DNA of 34,265 nt. Source: Leptolyngbya sp. 'hensonii'. GTDB lineage: Bacteria; Cyanobacteriota; Cyanobacteriia; GCF-001939115. The stretch is from the NCBI RefSeq assembly GCF_001939115.1, contig NZ_MQTZ01000035.1, positions 1 to 34,265 on the forward strand. Direction: 5' to 3'. Under the pieces are notes generated by a model. The model did no database searches. It saw nothing but the letters and a program-made list of their open reading frames with translations, and was not told the DNA's origin. The stretch's first letter is position 1; every line of letters begins with the position of its first letter. Both the position numbers and the translations under genes were made by a program. Of the stretch, positions 1 through 9,882 are shown in pieces.

Positions 1-2274
1 GGTGGAAATCAGTAAAGACCCAGATGGATTTCCGACATGGCCCAGTTGCCACCAGTGATGGGTCAGATTGGCCTGCAAGTAGGATTCCCAAATTTGAGTC
101 TGTTCTGTTGCAACCGATACAATAATTCTTCCCCCACCTTCGCCAAATAGGAGCAGATCCCAGCGAATGGCTGGTGATAGGGTGGGTAGGGTAATCTCAG
201 CACCCCGGCTCCCGCTGATACAGGCTTCGGCCAGGGCGATCGCCACCCCTCCTTCAGCACAATCATGGGCCGATCGGATCCAACCCTGGCGAATTCCTTC
301 CCGGCAGGCTGCCTGAACCTGCCGTTCCAGTTCGAAGTCCACCTGGGGAGGCTGTCCTGCAACAGTGTTGTGCACCAGAGCCAGATATTCTGAGCCCCCC
401 AGGGTCACCGTAGCCGCCGAACTGTCCAGGGCAGTTCCCAGCAGGTAAATGGGATCACCTTCACTCTGCCATCCCTGCCCACAAATGCGGCTCAGATCGG
501 GAATCAGGCCAACCATGCCCACCACTGGGGTTGGGTAGATGGGCTGGGGGGTGCCTTTGGCGTCTAGGGTCTCGTTATACAGGGAAACATTGCCCCCGGT
601 GACCGGAGTTGCCATTTCCCGGCAGGCTTCGGCCATGCCCCGACAGGCTTCGGCCAGTTGCCAGTACCCGATCGGTTTCTCCGGACTGCCAAAGTTAAGA
701 TTATCCGTCACGGCCAGGGGCTCAGCACCCACACAACTGAGGTTGCGGGCTGCCTCCACCACGGCTGCCTTCGCCCCTTCGTAGGGGTTCAGATAGACGT
801 AGCGGGCATTACAATCGACAGTGGCTGCCACCCCGGGGGGAGAGGTCAAGGACTGGGGAACCCCCACCTCCAGAGGTTGCTGGGGCCGAATTCGAATCAC
901 AGCCGCATCGGCCCCTCCCGGCAGGAGGACCGTATTGTTTTGCACTTGGTGGTCGTACTGACGATAGACCCAGCGTTTGGAGGCGATCGTCGGGCTATCC
1001 AGGAGCTGGAACAGAATGGCAGTCCAGTCCTGAAAGCCAGATTGAGTCTCAATCCCTGCAGGGATACAGTCCGGGAGTTGGGCACTGGTCCAGGCCCAGG
1101 CTGCACGGGCATAGTCAGGCGGTTCGGTCAACAGGTCCCGTTCATAGATCGGGGTGTTATCCGCCAGGGCCGTCGCTGGGATTTCTGCAGCCACCTGCCC
1201 CTGATAGAGAATACGGACGATCGGCTCTGGGATGACGCTACCTGCTACAACGGCCTGCAACCCCCAGCGATGGAAGATGTCAATCAGTTCCTGTTCCCGA
1301 CCCTGGTGGGCCACGAATAACATCCGTTCCTGAGATTCAGACAGCAGGTATTCATAGGGCACCATGCCCGTTTCACGGGTCGGAATTTGGTCCAGGTCCA
1401 GTTCAATCCCTACCCCGCCTTTAGCAGCCATTTCTGAGGTGGAACAGGTGATGCCTGCCGCCCCCATATCCTGGGCAGCGACAACTGCGCCTGTCTGAAA
1501 TGCTTCCAGACAGGCTTCAATCAGGGATTTTTCCAGGAATGGATCCCCCACCTGAACCGCAGGTCGATCGGCCTCAGACTCATCACTTAATTCGGCACTG
1601 GCGAAGCTGGCTCCCCCCATTCCATCTCTCCCGGTTGTAGAGCCCACATAGAGTACAGGGTTGCCAATGCCTCTGGCTCCTGATTTGACGATTTCGGTGG
1701 TCTCCATTAACCCCAAGGCCATGGCATTGACCAGGGGATTCCCAGAGTAAGCCGGGTCAAAATAAACTTCCCCCCCTACGGTGGGCACTCCGACACAGTT
1801 GCCATAATGGCTGATACCTGCTACAACCCCTGTGAACAGGCGGCGCGTGCGGGCATCTTCCAGGGACCCGAAGCGTAGGGAGTTGAGGAGGGCGATCGGC
1901 CGGGCCCCCATCGTGAAAATATCCCGCAGAATTCCACCAACCCCGGTTGCAGCTCCCTGGAAGGGTTCCACTGCTGAAGGATGATTGTGAGACTCAATCT
2001 TGAATGCCAGCCGTAATCCCTGGCCCAGGTCTACCACACCAGCATTTTCTCCCGGACCAACCAGGACTCGTTGACCCTCAGTCGGGAATTGCCGCAGTAG
2101 GGGTCGGGAATTTTTGTAGCAGCAATGTTCTGACCACATGACCCCAAACATGCCCAATTCCGCCTTGTTGGGATGACGATCGAGTCGGCGCACAATTTCT
2201 TCATACTCTTCGGGCTTTAAGCCCTCCGCCGCAATTTCTTCCGGAGAAAAAGGGGCAGACGATAGAGCGGACAT
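1..2274 (-). CDS. purL: Phosphoribosylformylglycinamidine synthase subunit PurL (3' end cut by window edge)
   Basis: This is the large catalytic subunit of FGAM synthase (fourth step of purine synthesis), which uses ATP and ammonia delivered by PurQ/PurS. The frame is open from the ATG at 2274 to the left edge, giving 758 codons without a stop. The small-type PurL is usually about 740-800 residues, so little is missing. The N-terminal part reads [29 protein letters not shown] in overlapping pieces. It is followed by YKNSRPLL, then [12 protein letters not shown], then KIESHNHPS (the conserved catalytic and metal-binding histidine region), then [22 protein letters not shown], all typical of PurL. 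The gene lies downstream of the PBP2 gene on the same strand with a 106-nt gap. The ribosome-binding site is weak (GGGAAG before the ATG). Overlapping frames on both strands here are shadows of this gene. Confidence 0.96.
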   Translation of the reverse strand, partial: MSALSSAPFSPEEIAAEGLKPEEYEEIVRRLDRHPNKAELGMFGVMWSEHCCYKNSRPLLRQFPTEGQRVLVGPGENAGVVDLGQGLRLAFKIESHNHPSAVEPFQGAATGVGGILRDIFTMGARPIALLNSLRFGSLEDARTRRLFTGVVAGISHYGNCVGVPTVGGEVYFDPAYSGNPLVNAMALGLMETTEIVKSGARGIGNPVLYVGSTTGRDGMGGASFASAELSDESEADRPAVQVGDPFLEKSLIEACLEAFQTGAVVAAQDMGAAGITCSTSEMAAKGGVGIELDLDQIPTRETGMVPYEYLLSESQERMLFVAHQGREQELIDIFHRWGLQAVVAGSVIPEPIVRILYQGQVAAEIPATALADNTPIYERDLLTEPPDYARAAWAWTSAQLPDCIPAGIETQSGFQDWTAILFQLLDSPTIASKRWVYRQYDHQVQNNTVLLPGGADAAVIRIRPQQPLEVGVPQSLTSPPGVAATVDCNARYVYLNPYEGAKAAVVEAARNLSCVGAEPLAVTDNLNFGSPEKPIGYWQLAEACRGMAEACREMATPVTGGNVSLYNETLDAKGTPQPIYPTPVVGMVGLIPDLSRICGQGWQSEGDPIYLLGTALDSSAATVTLGGSEYLALVHNTVAGQPPQVDFELERQVQAACREGIRQGWIRSAHDCAEGGVAIALAEACISGSRGAEITLPTLSPAIRWDLLLFGEGGGRIIVSVATEQTQIWESYLQANLTHHWWQLGHVGNPSGSLLIST

Positions 2275-2380
2275 AAGCTTCCCGTAGAGACAAGACAGGT
2301 TCCATTCTATAGCTGCTCGGTGGATCCGAATTCAAAATTCAGGAACGTTGCCTGGATGCCCTTGTTCTCGGGAAGATGAA

Positions 2381-4168
2381 TTAGGGGCGTTGGGTCTGCT
2401 TATTGCGGAAATAGGCTTCCAGCACCTGCCGTACCATCGGGGCGGCGAAAGATCCTCCCCCACCACCGGAGTTTTCCCCAAAGGCCACCACGACAATTTC
2501 TGGCTTGTCAGTCGGTGCATAAGCCCCAAACCAGGTATGGGACTCACGACCAAAATCCTCTGCCGTACCACTTTTACCGGAAATGGGGGGCAGGTTAGAC
2601 ACATTCAAAGCCTGTCCGGTACCGGTGGTAATTACATTTCGGAGTCCCTCTTGCAGGGTTCGCAGGGTTTCAGGTCTCAGATTGAGGGAATCCTGCCAGT
2701 TTTTCGATTCCTCATCATCCTTAAGTAAGTGAGGTTTGACCCGATAGCCGCCATTGGCTGGAACCGCAAACATGACAGCTACCTGGAGGGGACTGGCCTG
2801 GAGATACCCCTGGCCGATCGACATGTTCACCGTATCCCCCAGAAACCAGCCTTCCTTCAGTTCCTGTTGCTTCCATTTGTCATCAGGGACTAAACCAGGA
2901 GCCTCTTCTGCCGACAGTTCTACCCCAGTCTTGCGGCCAAAGCCATAGCGTCGGGTCCAGCGGATCAGGTCTCGATCGCCAACACCCATGGCGATCTGGT
3001 AGAAGAAGGTATCACTGCTCCAAGCCATGGCTCCGACAAACCCCAGCGGCCCAAAACCGGCCCGATTCCAATCACCAAATTCAATGCCACCTACGGTAAT
3101 TGAGGGATAGGTCATGAGCACCGTATCAGCAGAGAATTTGCCAGACTCAATCCCAGCTGTTGTGGTCACAATTTTGAAGGTGCTGGCCGGTGGAAAGCCT
3201 TGTAAAGCTCGATTAACAAAAGGATGATCTTCGCTCTGCAAGCGCTGCCATTGAGCGTCTGTAATCCGAGTCGAGAAGAGGTTGGGGTCAAAAGTCGGAC
3301 GGCTGACCATGGCTAAAATGGCCCCATTTTTGGGATCGATCGCCACAATCGATCCCTTATGGTTCCCCAAAGCGGCCTCGGCTGCTTTCTGCAAATCCAT
3401 ATCCAGGGTCAATTGCACATCCTGACCAGGCAGAACGGGCTTCTGTCCCAAAATCCGAACCACCTGGCCCGCCCCATTGACTTCGACCTGCTGGCCTCCC
3501 CAGGTGCCCCGCAATCGCTTTTCATAAGCGGCCTCAATCCCCATCTGCCCAACCACGTCCCCCAGGCGATAGTTCTCACTTTTATATTTCTCAAAGTCGT
3601 TATCACTAATCTCGCCGGTGTATCCAATCACATGGGCGGCCAGATCGCCATAGGGATAGTAGCGTACGGCTTCTGCGTCTACCTCAACCCCTGGCAGGCT
3701 ATTGCTGTACTCTGCCAGGGCCGTGACTTGGGCTGGGCTGATGCCCCGGGCCACCCGAATCAAGAAGGGGGAATTGTATCCAGCCTGTTCCAGGCGCTTT
3801 TGAATTTGGTCTTCAGGGACATTCAGGATTTGGGACAGACGCTTGATGGTTGTGGGCCATTCTGCCTTTTTCTGCGCCAGAGGCCAGAGGAAGACAGAAT
3901 GGGAAAGGCGGCTCCCAGCCAGAATTCTACCTTTACGATCCAAAATTCGACCCCGCTCGGGCTGCTTGGGAATCAGGCGAATGCGGTTGTTGTCAGCTAA
4001 CTGACGGTTACGATTGCCTTCAATCAGTTGCAGGTAAGCCAGACGGCTGCCAATTCCACCTAGCATAAAGATGCTGATGACTGCCATCAGGATGACAGAT
4101 TGGTAACGGCGTCCAACGGTCCGAGGACTAGGTTGTTGAGCGATCGTCACTGGTGAAGTGAGCGTCAT
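2381..4168 (-). CDS. mrdA: Penicillin-binding protein 2 (peptidoglycan transpeptidase)
   Basis: This is a class B penicillin-binding protein that cross-links peptidoglycan in the periplasm and normally acts with RodA in side-wall growth. It has 595 residues, close to the family norm. A single membrane anchor lies at about residues 24-48. The PBP dimerisation region follows, with RGRILDRKG near residue 72 and YPYGDLAAHVIGYTGEI near 171. The transpeptidase domain has the active-site STFK at 329-332, SSD at 384-386 in place of the SxN motif (usual in PBP2), and KSGT at 532-535. The ATG at 4168 is chosen because it leaves a normal short cytoplasmic tail before the anchor. The gene is divergent from the pot operon and upstream of purL. 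rodA is not adjacent. Confidence 0.95.
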   Translation of the reverse strand: MTLTSPVTIAQQPSPRTVGRRYQSVILMAVISIFMLGGIGSRLAYLQLIEGNRNRQLADNNRIRLIPKQPERGRILDRKGRILAGSRLSHSVFLWPLAQKKAEWPTTIKRLSQILNVPEDQIQKRLEQAGYNSPFLIRVARGISPAQVTALAEYSNSLPGVEVDAEAVRYYPYGDLAAHVIGYTGEISDNDFEKYKSENYRLGDVVGQMGIEAAYEKRLRGTWGGQQVEVNGAGQVVRILGQKPVLPGQDVQLTLDMDLQKAAEAALGNHKGSIVAIDPKNGAILAMVSRPTFDPNLFSTRITDAQWQRLQSEDHPFVNRALQGFPPASTFKIVTTTAGIESGKFSADTVLMTYPSITVGGIEFGDWNRAGFGPLGFVGAMAWSSDTFFYQIAMGVGDRDLIRWTRRYGFGRKTGVELSAEEAPGLVPDDKWKQQELKEGWFLGDTVNMSIGQGYLQASPLQVAVMFAVPANGGYRVKPHLLKDDEESKNWQDSLNLRPETLRTLQEGLRNVITTGTGQALNVSNLPPISGKSGTAEDFGRESHTWFGAYAPTDKPEIVVVAFGENSGGGGGSFAAPMVRQVLEAYFRNKQTQRP

Positions 4169-4284
4169 ATTTCCGACAAAATATAAAGAAATACTTAACT
4201 AGCTTACCCCTAACCCCGTAACTTCTGTACCGTATGCAATTTGAGTGGGTACAATAGACCAAGGTTTTAACGACGGGAGCCCCT

Positions 4285-5418
4285 ATGTCCCAAGCCGCCG
4301 TACAGAGCCAGGGCTCAGCCAAAGTGGATACTGAATTTGATATTGAGCTGCGAAAAGTTTACAAGGTCTTTAACGGCGAACCTGCGGTTAGCCGTGTGGA
4401 TTTAACGATTCAACGAGGGGAGTTTTTCAGCATCCTGGGTCCTTCGGGTTGTGGTAAGACCACCACCTTGCGAATGATTGCCGGGTTTGAAACCCCTACT
4501 GCAGGGGAGGTTCTCATCCGAGGGCAGTTAATGACCAATGTGCCGCCCTATCTCCGTCCGGTGAATACGGTCTTTCAAAGCTATGCGCTGTTCAGTCATC
4601 TCACTGTAAAGGAAAATGTAGCCTTTGGCCTGCGCTTGAAGCGCCGGAGCAGGGCAGAAGTTGAGGAACGGGTCAACGAAGCCCTGAAGCTCGTCAAGAT
4701 GGAGCCATTGGCTACCCGTTTCCCGGCCCAACTGTCGGGGGGGCAGCAACAGCGGGTGGCCCTAGCTCGGGCATTGGTGAATCGTCCAGCGGTCGTATTG
4801 CTGGATGAACCGCTGGGGGCGTTGGACTTAAAGTTGCGGAAACAAATGCAGGTGGAACTCTCCACCTTACACCGGGATCTGGGTGTCACCTTTATCATGG
4901 TGACCCACGACCAGGAGGAGGCAATGAGCCTTTCCGATCGCATTGCGGTGATGCATGAGGGGAAGGTTGAGCAACTTGGGACCCCACAGGAGATCTACGA
5001 GCACCCGGCAACTCCTTTTGTGGCCAGTTTTATTGGGGATACCAATTTATTCCGAGGGCAGATTACCAATATCGATCGATCGATCCTGAAGATTCAGACT
5101 GAATCTGGGCTGCCAATTATGGTGCAACCCGTGGAGCCCTGGAACGCAGATCTGATCCGAACCAAGGTAGTGGTTAGTATTCGACCGGAGAAAGTTTACG
5201 TCAGCTTCTATCCACCGGATATCCGGCTGAACTGTTTTGAAGGTCGGCTGCGGAATGTCATGTACCTGGGCACCCATGTCCATTACCTGATAGAATTGCC
5301 CACTGGAGATCGGCTGACTGTATTGCAGCCGAATACCGCAGGGGCACTACCAGATTCCGATATTCCCATCTATGTTTACTGGGCTACAACAGACTGTTTA
5401 GCGTTGCTCGATCGATGA
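4285..5418 (+). CDS. potA: Polyamine-type ABC transporter, ATP-binding subunit PotA
   Basis: This is the ATPase that powers import of a polyamine-like solute through PotB/PotC. Its 377 residues carry the full ABC set: Walker A GPSGCGKTT (52-60), Q-loop around VFQSYALF (97-104), signature LSGGQQQR (150-157), Walker B VLLDEP (171-176) and the H-loop histidine at 208. A C-terminal TOBE-like region of about 130 residues follows, as in PotA/MalK-type subunits. It is the first gene of a potA-potD-potB-potC operon and overlaps potD by 4 nt (ATGA). A GGGAG ribosome-binding site precedes the ATG. A possible -10 box (TACAAT, 4250-4255) lies in the divergent spacer, but no good -35 was seen. Substrate choice among spermidine, putrescine or a related solute is inferred from the family only. 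Confidence 0.95.
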   Translation: MSQAAVQSQGSAKVDTEFDIELRKVYKVFNGEPAVSRVDLTIQRGEFFSILGPSGCGKTTTLRMIAGFETPTAGEVLIRGQLMTNVPPYLRPVNTVFQSYALFSHLTVKENVAFGLRLKRRSRAEVEERVNEALKLVKMEPLATRFPAQLSGGQQQRVALARALVNRPAVVLLDEPLGALDLKLRKQMQVELSTLHRDLGVTFIMVTHDQEEAMSLSDRIAVMHEGKVEQLGTPQEIYEHPATPFVASFIGDTNLFRGQITNIDRSILKIQTESGLPIMVQPVEPWNADLIRTKVVVSIRPEKVYVSFYPPDIRLNCFEGRLRNVMYLGTHVHYLIELPTGDRLTVLQPNTAGALPDSDIPIYVYWATTDCLALLDR

Positions 5419-6515
5419 GGCCCATGGCTAGATCTACAAGACGGCAGTTTATCCAGACTGCGACTGCTGCGGCCTCCGGGTTGGCCCTCACCAATTGTGG
5501 CTGGACTCTTGCCGAAGTGCGGGCTACGGGCAGCAAGGGGTCCAAAGATGAGTTATTTGTCTACACCTGGACCAGCTACATCGATGATCAGCTCCTGTCT
5601 GAGTTCACAGCTCAGACAGGTATCAAAGTCAAGGCAGATATCTTTGACTCTGATGATGTCATGTTGAATACGTTCCAGGCCGGTAAGGGGGTCAATTACA
5701 GCATCATCTATCCCTCAGCCTATGGGGTAGAACGGATGATTGAATTAAAGCTACTGCTGCAGTTGGATCAGTCTAAGTTGATTGGTCTAGACAGTATCAA
5801 ACCTAAGTTTCGAGACCCTCCTTACGATCCAGGCAATCGCTACAGTATCCCGATTAGCTGGGGCACCACTGGATTGATTTACAACTCAGAAAAGCTGCCT
5901 ACACCGCCGGAGGATTGGGATTATCTCTGGAAAAATAAAGATAAACTGTTCCGTCGCATGACTCTTCTGAATGATGTGCGGGAGGTCATGGGGGCAGTGC
6001 TGCGGTCTTTGGGGTATTCCTATAATTCCAAAAATCTGAAGGAAATTGAACGGGCTTATCAAAAACTGGAGGAACTGCGACCTGCCATCCGATTGTTTAC
6101 CACCGATGCCTGGAAGGAACAAATTCTGGCGGGTGATATCTATCTGGCCATGGGTTATTCGTCTGATGGGGAATCCGTGACTCAGGAAAATCCCAAGTTG
6201 AAGTATGTGATTCCCCGCAGTGGTACCTCTTTATGGAGTGATAATATGGTCATTCCAAAAACTGCGCCCAATCCTGACGGTGCTTACGCCTGGATTAACT
6301 ACATGTCTCAACCATCGGTTGCTGCCTCGGTTTGTCGCCGCCTCAGTTTTGCCACGCCCAATCAGGGTGCCTTTGATCAATTACCTTTAGATATTCGGGA
6401 AAATCCAACCCTGTTTCCGCCAGATGAAATCCTGGAGAAATGCGAGAGTATTGCCCCAGTGGGCGATGCTGCAGAAATCTACGATAATTATTGGACAAAA
6501 CTGACAAGCAGTTAA
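5415..6515 (+). CDS. potD: Polyamine-type ABC transporter, periplasmic solute-binding protein PotD
   Basis: This is the extracytoplasmic binding protein that hands the solute to PotB/PotC. It has 366 residues, the usual PotD size, with family features such as FVYTWTSYID near the N-terminus, the PISWGTTGLIYN segment, and AMGYSSDGES in the ligand-binding region. The N-terminus has a twin-arginine-like signal (STRRQFIQ, with RR at residues 9-10), an alanine-rich stretch, then Cys28 in LALTNC. This may be a lipoprotein site, although Asn just before Cys is atypical. Start is ambiguous: the ATG at 5415 overlaps potA by 4 nt (translational coupling), and an in-frame ATG at 5424 would also work. The gene sits between potA and potB. 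Confidence 0.93.
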   Translation: MRPMARSTRRQFIQTATAAASGLALTNCGWTLAEVRATGSKGSKDELFVYTWTSYIDDQLLSEFTAQTGIKVKADIFDSDDVMLNTFQAGKGVNYSIIYPSAYGVERMIELKLLLQLDQSKLIGLDSIKPKFRDPPYDPGNRYSIPISWGTTGLIYNSEKLPTPPEDWDYLWKNKDKLFRRMTLLNDVREVMGAVLRSLGYSYNSKNLKEIERAYQKLEELRPAIRLFTTDAWKEQILAGDIYLAMGYSSDGESVTQENPKLKYVIPRSGTSLWSDNMVIPKTAPNPDGAYAWINYMSQPSVAASVCRRLSFATPNQGAFDQLPLDIRENPTLFPPDEILEKCESIAPVGDAAEIYDNYWTKLTSS

Positions 6516-6572
6516 ACTGAAACAGCGCGGTTAATCGCGCCTATTCCCAAAGTTCAAAAGAGCGTTGAATCT

Positions 6573-7481
6573 GTGGCCAGTTCTTCCCCCTCTATTCCTA
6601 AATCTGAGTCTCAGAAGCGTCCCGAGCTCCCCTTGCCCCGGTGGGTAGAACCGATCGTGATGCTGGCTCCATCAGCGCTCTGGTTATTGCTCCTGCTGGT
6701 TTTGCCCACCCTGATTATCTTTGAACTCAGCCTGGTGCCAGATATTCGCCCTGGCCAGGTTGTCAATCCCTCCGGTTTTTCTAACTATCTCAAGATTCTT
6801 GACCCCATCATTTTGCAGGTGATTGGCCGATCGTTGTTTTTCGCGATCGGAACCATGATCCTGTGCCTGCTCATGGGGTTTCCCGTTGCTTACTGGATTG
6901 CATTGATGGCCCCCCAACGCTGGCGTAACCTGCTGGTGATGGGGTTTGTTCTGCCTTTATGGACCTCCTCCCTACTCCGGTCCTATGCCTGGATTACCAT
7001 CCTCCGTCCGACAGGGGTGATGAATACGCTGCTCACCAGCATTGGCCTGCCTGCCCTGGATATACTGAACAGTAGCATTGCCGTTTTGATTGGGATGAGT
7101 TATGGACTACTTCCCTATATGGTATTGATTCTCTATTCGTCCCTGGAAAAGCTGGATCGGCGATTGCTGGAGGCAGCATCGGATCTGGGAGCCAACCCGA
7201 TCCAAACCTTCTGGCGAGTGACGGTACCCCAGACGATGCCAGGGATTGCGGCTGGTTCGCTCCTGGTCTTGATTGCCAGTATGGGAGACTTTGTTGATCC
7301 GGAACTTCTGGGTGGAACCTCTAATATGACTGTTTCCCGCTTGATTTATAACCAGTTTCTCGGTGCTACTCAGAATTGGGGATTTGGCTCAGCCCTGAGT
7401 ACGGTCTTGATCATAGCGGTGAGTCTGGCGATCGCCCTGTTGATTCGGTTAGGGGGTAGTCGAGCCATTACGGAGGACTGA
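6573..7481 (+). CDS. potB: Polyamine-type ABC transporter permease PotB
   Basis: This is one of the two inner-membrane permeases of the Pot importer. It has 302 residues, several hydrophobic spans (first at about residues 30-52) and the EAA loop EAASDLGANPIQTFWRV starting at residue 200, where PotA docks. The start is GTG at 6573, the first start codon in frame that keeps the cytoplasmic tail before the first span; the ribosome-binding site is weak. It follows potD after 57 nt. That spacer contains a short dyad (GCGCG-6 nt-CGCGC, about 6523-6538) with no T-run, which might modulate the ratio of binding protein to permease. It is separated from potC by 3 nt. Confidence 0.94.
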   Translation: MASSSPSIPKSESQKRPELPLPRWVEPIVMLAPSALWLLLLLVLPTLIIFELSLVPDIRPGQVVNPSGFSNYLKILDPIILQVIGRSLFFAIGTMILCLLMGFPVAYWIALMAPQRWRNLLVMGFVLPLWTSSLLRSYAWITILRPTGVMNTLLTSIGLPALDILNSSIAVLIGMSYGLLPYMVLILYSSLEKLDRRLLEAASDLGANPIQTFWRVTVPQTMPGIAAGSLLVLIASMGDFVDPELLGGTSNMTVSRLIYNQFLGATQNWGFGSALSTVLIIAVSLAIALLIRLGGSRAITED

Positions 7482-7484
7482 TCC

Positions 7485-8294
7485 ATGCCCACGTCCCAGG
7501 CCCAACGTCACTTGAGTCTACCCTGGCAGGCCGCTTTCTCGGTTCTCATGTTCGGCTTTATGTATTTGCCGATTCTGGTGCTGACGGTCTTCAGCTTCAA
7601 TAAGTCCCAATCAGCGGCCAAGTGGGAAGGTTTTAGCCTCACCTGGTATGAAAAATTCTTCCAGGATTCCCGCATTCTCACATCGCTTCAGAATAGCCTG
7701 TTCGTCGGGATTGCCGCCGTGGGCATTGCCGCCGTTTTTGGGACTTTAATGGCCGTGGGGCTGGCCCGCTATCGGTTTCCAGGTCGATCCCTGTACCGGG
7801 GGATAACCTATCTGCCAATTATCATTCCAGACATTGCAATCGCAGTGGCGACCCTGGTCTTTCTGGCGGTGATTGCGGTCCCCTTGAGTTTATGGACGAT
7901 CGTCGCAGCCCACGTTGTCTTCTGTCTGTCCTACGTCTCTGTGACGGTCTCAACCCGGATCAATAGCATCAACCCCCATTTAGAGGAAGCGGCTTTAGAT
8001 CTGGGAGCAACGCCGATTCAGGCTTTTATTCAGGTGATGTTACCGGAGTTAGCTCCAGCCATTATTTCAGGCTGCTTACTGGCCTTCATTCTGAGTATGG
8101 ATGACCTCCTGATTGCCAGTTTTACAGCTGGGGGTGGTGTGGCAACCCTGCCCATGGAAATTTTTGGCCGGATCCGCACTGGGGTTAAACCAGATATCAA
8201 TGCCCTCAGTGTCGTTTTGATTCTGGCATCGGGTCTGGTATTTTTTGCCGCTGAATACATTCGTTACCGGGGAGATAAACAGCGGCTGGGCTAG
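7485..8294 (+). CDS. potC: Polyamine-type ABC transporter permease PotC
   Basis: This is the second permease of the importer and the last gene of the operon. It has 269 residues, the usual PotC length. The first membrane span is at about 15-38, the family segment VFSFNKS follows it, and the EAA loop EAALDLGATPIQAF begins at residue 168. The segment SMDDLLIASF near 203-213 is typical of PotC. It starts 3 nt after potB's stop. The operon ends here: the next gene (pyrR) is convergent, 13 nt away, and no strong terminator hairpin was seen between them. Confidence 0.94.
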   Translation: MPTSQAQRHLSLPWQAAFSVLMFGFMYLPILVLTVFSFNKSQSAAKWEGFSLTWYEKFFQDSRILTSLQNSLFVGIAAVGIAAVFGTLMAVGLARYRFPGRSLYRGITYLPIIIPDIAIAVATLVFLAVIAVPLSLWTIVAAHVVFCLSYVSVTVSTRINSINPHLEEAALDLGATPIQAFIQVMLPELAPAIISGCLLAFILSMDDLLIASFTAGGGVATLPMEIFGRIRTGVKPDINALSVVLILASGLVFFAAEYIRYRGDKQRLG

Positions 8295-8307
8295 GATTGG
8301 GTTTTCC

Positions 8308-8853
8308 CTAGCGACTGCTGGCCCGAAATAGCTCTACCGCATCCCGACCATCGGTGTCCTGCAGGTAAACCTTGACTTGCTCATCCTTTGCGGTGGGTAG
8401 TTGTTTGCCTGTAAAGTCTGGGTGGATGGGAACCTCCCGATGGCCGCGATCGACGAGAACAGCCAACCGAATGACTTCCGGCCTCCCGTAGTCATTGATC
8501 GCATTCAACGCTGCTCGAATCGTGCGTCCTTTGAAGATGACATCATCCACCAGCACTACTGTTTTGCCTGACAGGTCAAACGGGATCTCCGTTTTTGCAG
8601 GGGTACGGGGACCAATTTTATCCAGGTCATCCCGGTAAAAGGTGATATCCAGGGCTCCAACTGGAATGGAAATCTGCTCCAGTTGTTCAATCTGGCGAGC
8701 CAGAACATGAGCCAGCGGAACACCCCGGGTGTAGATGCCTAACAGGGCCAATTTGGCCGGGTCCCCAGCCCGCTCTACAACCTGGGAAGCCAGTCGGTTC
8801 AGGGTTCTGCGTAACTCATCCGCTGAGAAAATCTCGACAACCTGGGGCAGCAT
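8308..8853 (-). CDS. pyrR: PyrR-type uracil phosphoribosyltransferase / pyrimidine regulator
   Basis: This is a PRPP-dependent phosphoribosyltransferase of the PyrR family, which makes UMP from uracil and in many bacteria regulates pyr genes by binding RNA. The PRPP-binding loop [13 protein letters not shown] lies at residues 99-111, and the family N-terminus has [14 protein letters not shown]. The frame can be extended upstream to 8898, but the ATG at 8853 is preferred: it has an AAAGAG ribosome-binding site, gives 181 residues (the family size), and the extra 15 residues look unrelated. It lies downstream of cbiB on the same strand, 54 nt away. No other pyr gene is nearby, so whether it is a regulator or mainly a salvage enzyme cannot be read here. 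Confidence 0.92.
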   Translation of the reverse strand: MLPQVVEIFSADELRRTLNRLASQVVERAGDPAKLALLGIYTRGVPLAHVLARQIEQLEQISIPVGALDITFYRDDLDKIGPRTPAKTEIPFDLSGKTVVLVDDVIFKGRTIRAALNAINDYGRPEVIRLAVLVDRGHREVPIHPDFTGKQLPTAKDEQVKVYLQDTDGRDAVELFRASSR

Positions 8854-8907
8854 AGCTCTTTCCCAAAGACATGAACTCTGAACAGCCCCTAGCCCCATAG
8901 GAGCCTT

Positions 8908-9882
8908 TCACCGGGCTGTGATCCAGTTTGAAACCCCTATCATAGGGACTAACCACAGCAGAAAACAAGAGCGGGTGAGGCGAAGCGCTCGATAAATATG
9001 GTCGGGAGTAATTTTTTCGATCGGGTCTCCCAGCAAAGGCTTAGGCCGTGCTATTCCCTGATACCAGTTATTGCCGCCTACCTGGACATTCAGGGCAGCA
9101 GCGTAAGCGCATTCACTCCAACCAGAATTGGGGCTGGGATCGAAGGGAGCATCCCGTTGACAGAGACGCCAGACCTGGCAGGGCCTGCCAGAGAGCAAGG
9201 CGATCGTCCCCACGACCAGTCGGCAGGGGACCCAAGTCAGGACATCATCCATGCGGGCACTGAACCAACCCAGATCGGTGTACGGAGGGGTACGATAGCC
9301 GACCATAGAGTCTAGCGTACTGGCGGCCTTATAGGCCAGGGCCAGGGGGGCACTCCCCACTCCCGGTATCATGGCCCCGATGAGGCCATAAAATAGGGGG
9401 GCCAGAACGCCATCGGTGGCGTTCTCAGTCACCGTTTCCAGAACAGCCCGCAGGATCTCTGGCTCAGCCAGGATCTCCGTATCCCGTCCGACATAATGGC
9501 TCAACGCCACACGAGCCTGACCTAGATCCCCTGCCTTTAAGGGCTGCAGCACCTCGGTGGCGGCATCACGCAAACTCCGACCCGCAAAGCAGGAGGCCAG
9601 CAAAATACTCTCGGATAGAATGCCCGCCAGAGGATGGAGAGTTCGGGCCGCAGCAATCAGGGTCCAGCCCAGGAGACCACTGCCACTGACCAACCCCAAA
9701 CCCAGGCCAATTCCAGCCACTCTCAAGCATCGGGGGGACTGGAGGATTTTTCGGGCCAGTTCCCCATAACGGGCAATTAACCATCCCATCCCCTGCACGG
9801 GATGGGGCCACCCCCACGGGTCGCCAATCAGAAAGTCCAGGCTGGCTGCGATCGCCAGAACAGATGCAGCGTTAGACCACAA
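8908..9882 (-). CDS. cobD: Adenosylcobinamide-phosphate synthase CbiB/CobD
   Basis: This membrane enzyme attaches the aminopropanol arm to adenosylcobyric acid in cobalamin (or cyanobacterial pseudocobalamin) synthesis. Hallmarks are LDFLIGDPWGWPHPVQGMG near the N-terminus, then ETVTENATDGVLAPLFY and the STLDSMVGYR region, plus several membrane spans. The start needs care. The longest frame begins at ATG 9924 and would overlap the upstream Rrf2 gene by 53 nt with no clear ribosome-binding site. A TTG at 9882 has a strong AGAGGAGA site 6-8 nt upstream and yields the short N-terminus usual for CbiB, with only 11 nt overlap. I prefer 9882 (324 residues), with moderate certainty. It is probably co-transcribed with the Rrf2 gene. 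Confidence 0.92.
   Translation of the reverse strand: MWSNAASVLAIAASLDFLIGDPWGWPHPVQGMGWLIARYGELARKILQSPRCLRVAGIGLGLGLVSGSGLLGWTLIAAARTLHPLAGILSESILLASCFAGRSLRDAATEVLQPLKAGDLGQARVALSHYVGRDTEILAEPEILRAVLETVTENATDGVLAPLFYGLIGAMIPGVGSAPLALAYKAASTLDSMVGYRTPPYTDLGWFSARMDDVLTWVPCRLVVGTIALLSGRPCQVWRLCQRDAPFDPSPNSGWSECAYAAALNVQVGGNNWYQGIARPKPLLGDPIEKITPDHIYRALRLTRSCFLLWLVPMIGVSNWITAR

Noticed and set aside
658..1320. Plus-strand open frame of 220 codons
   Set aside because: It is antisense to purL, has low-complexity translation with no family features, and the minus frame has clear PurL motifs.
4201..4255. NtcA-like site in the potA promoter
   Set aside because: GTA and TAC half-sites are 7 nt apart, not 8, and not placed properly against the TACAAT box.
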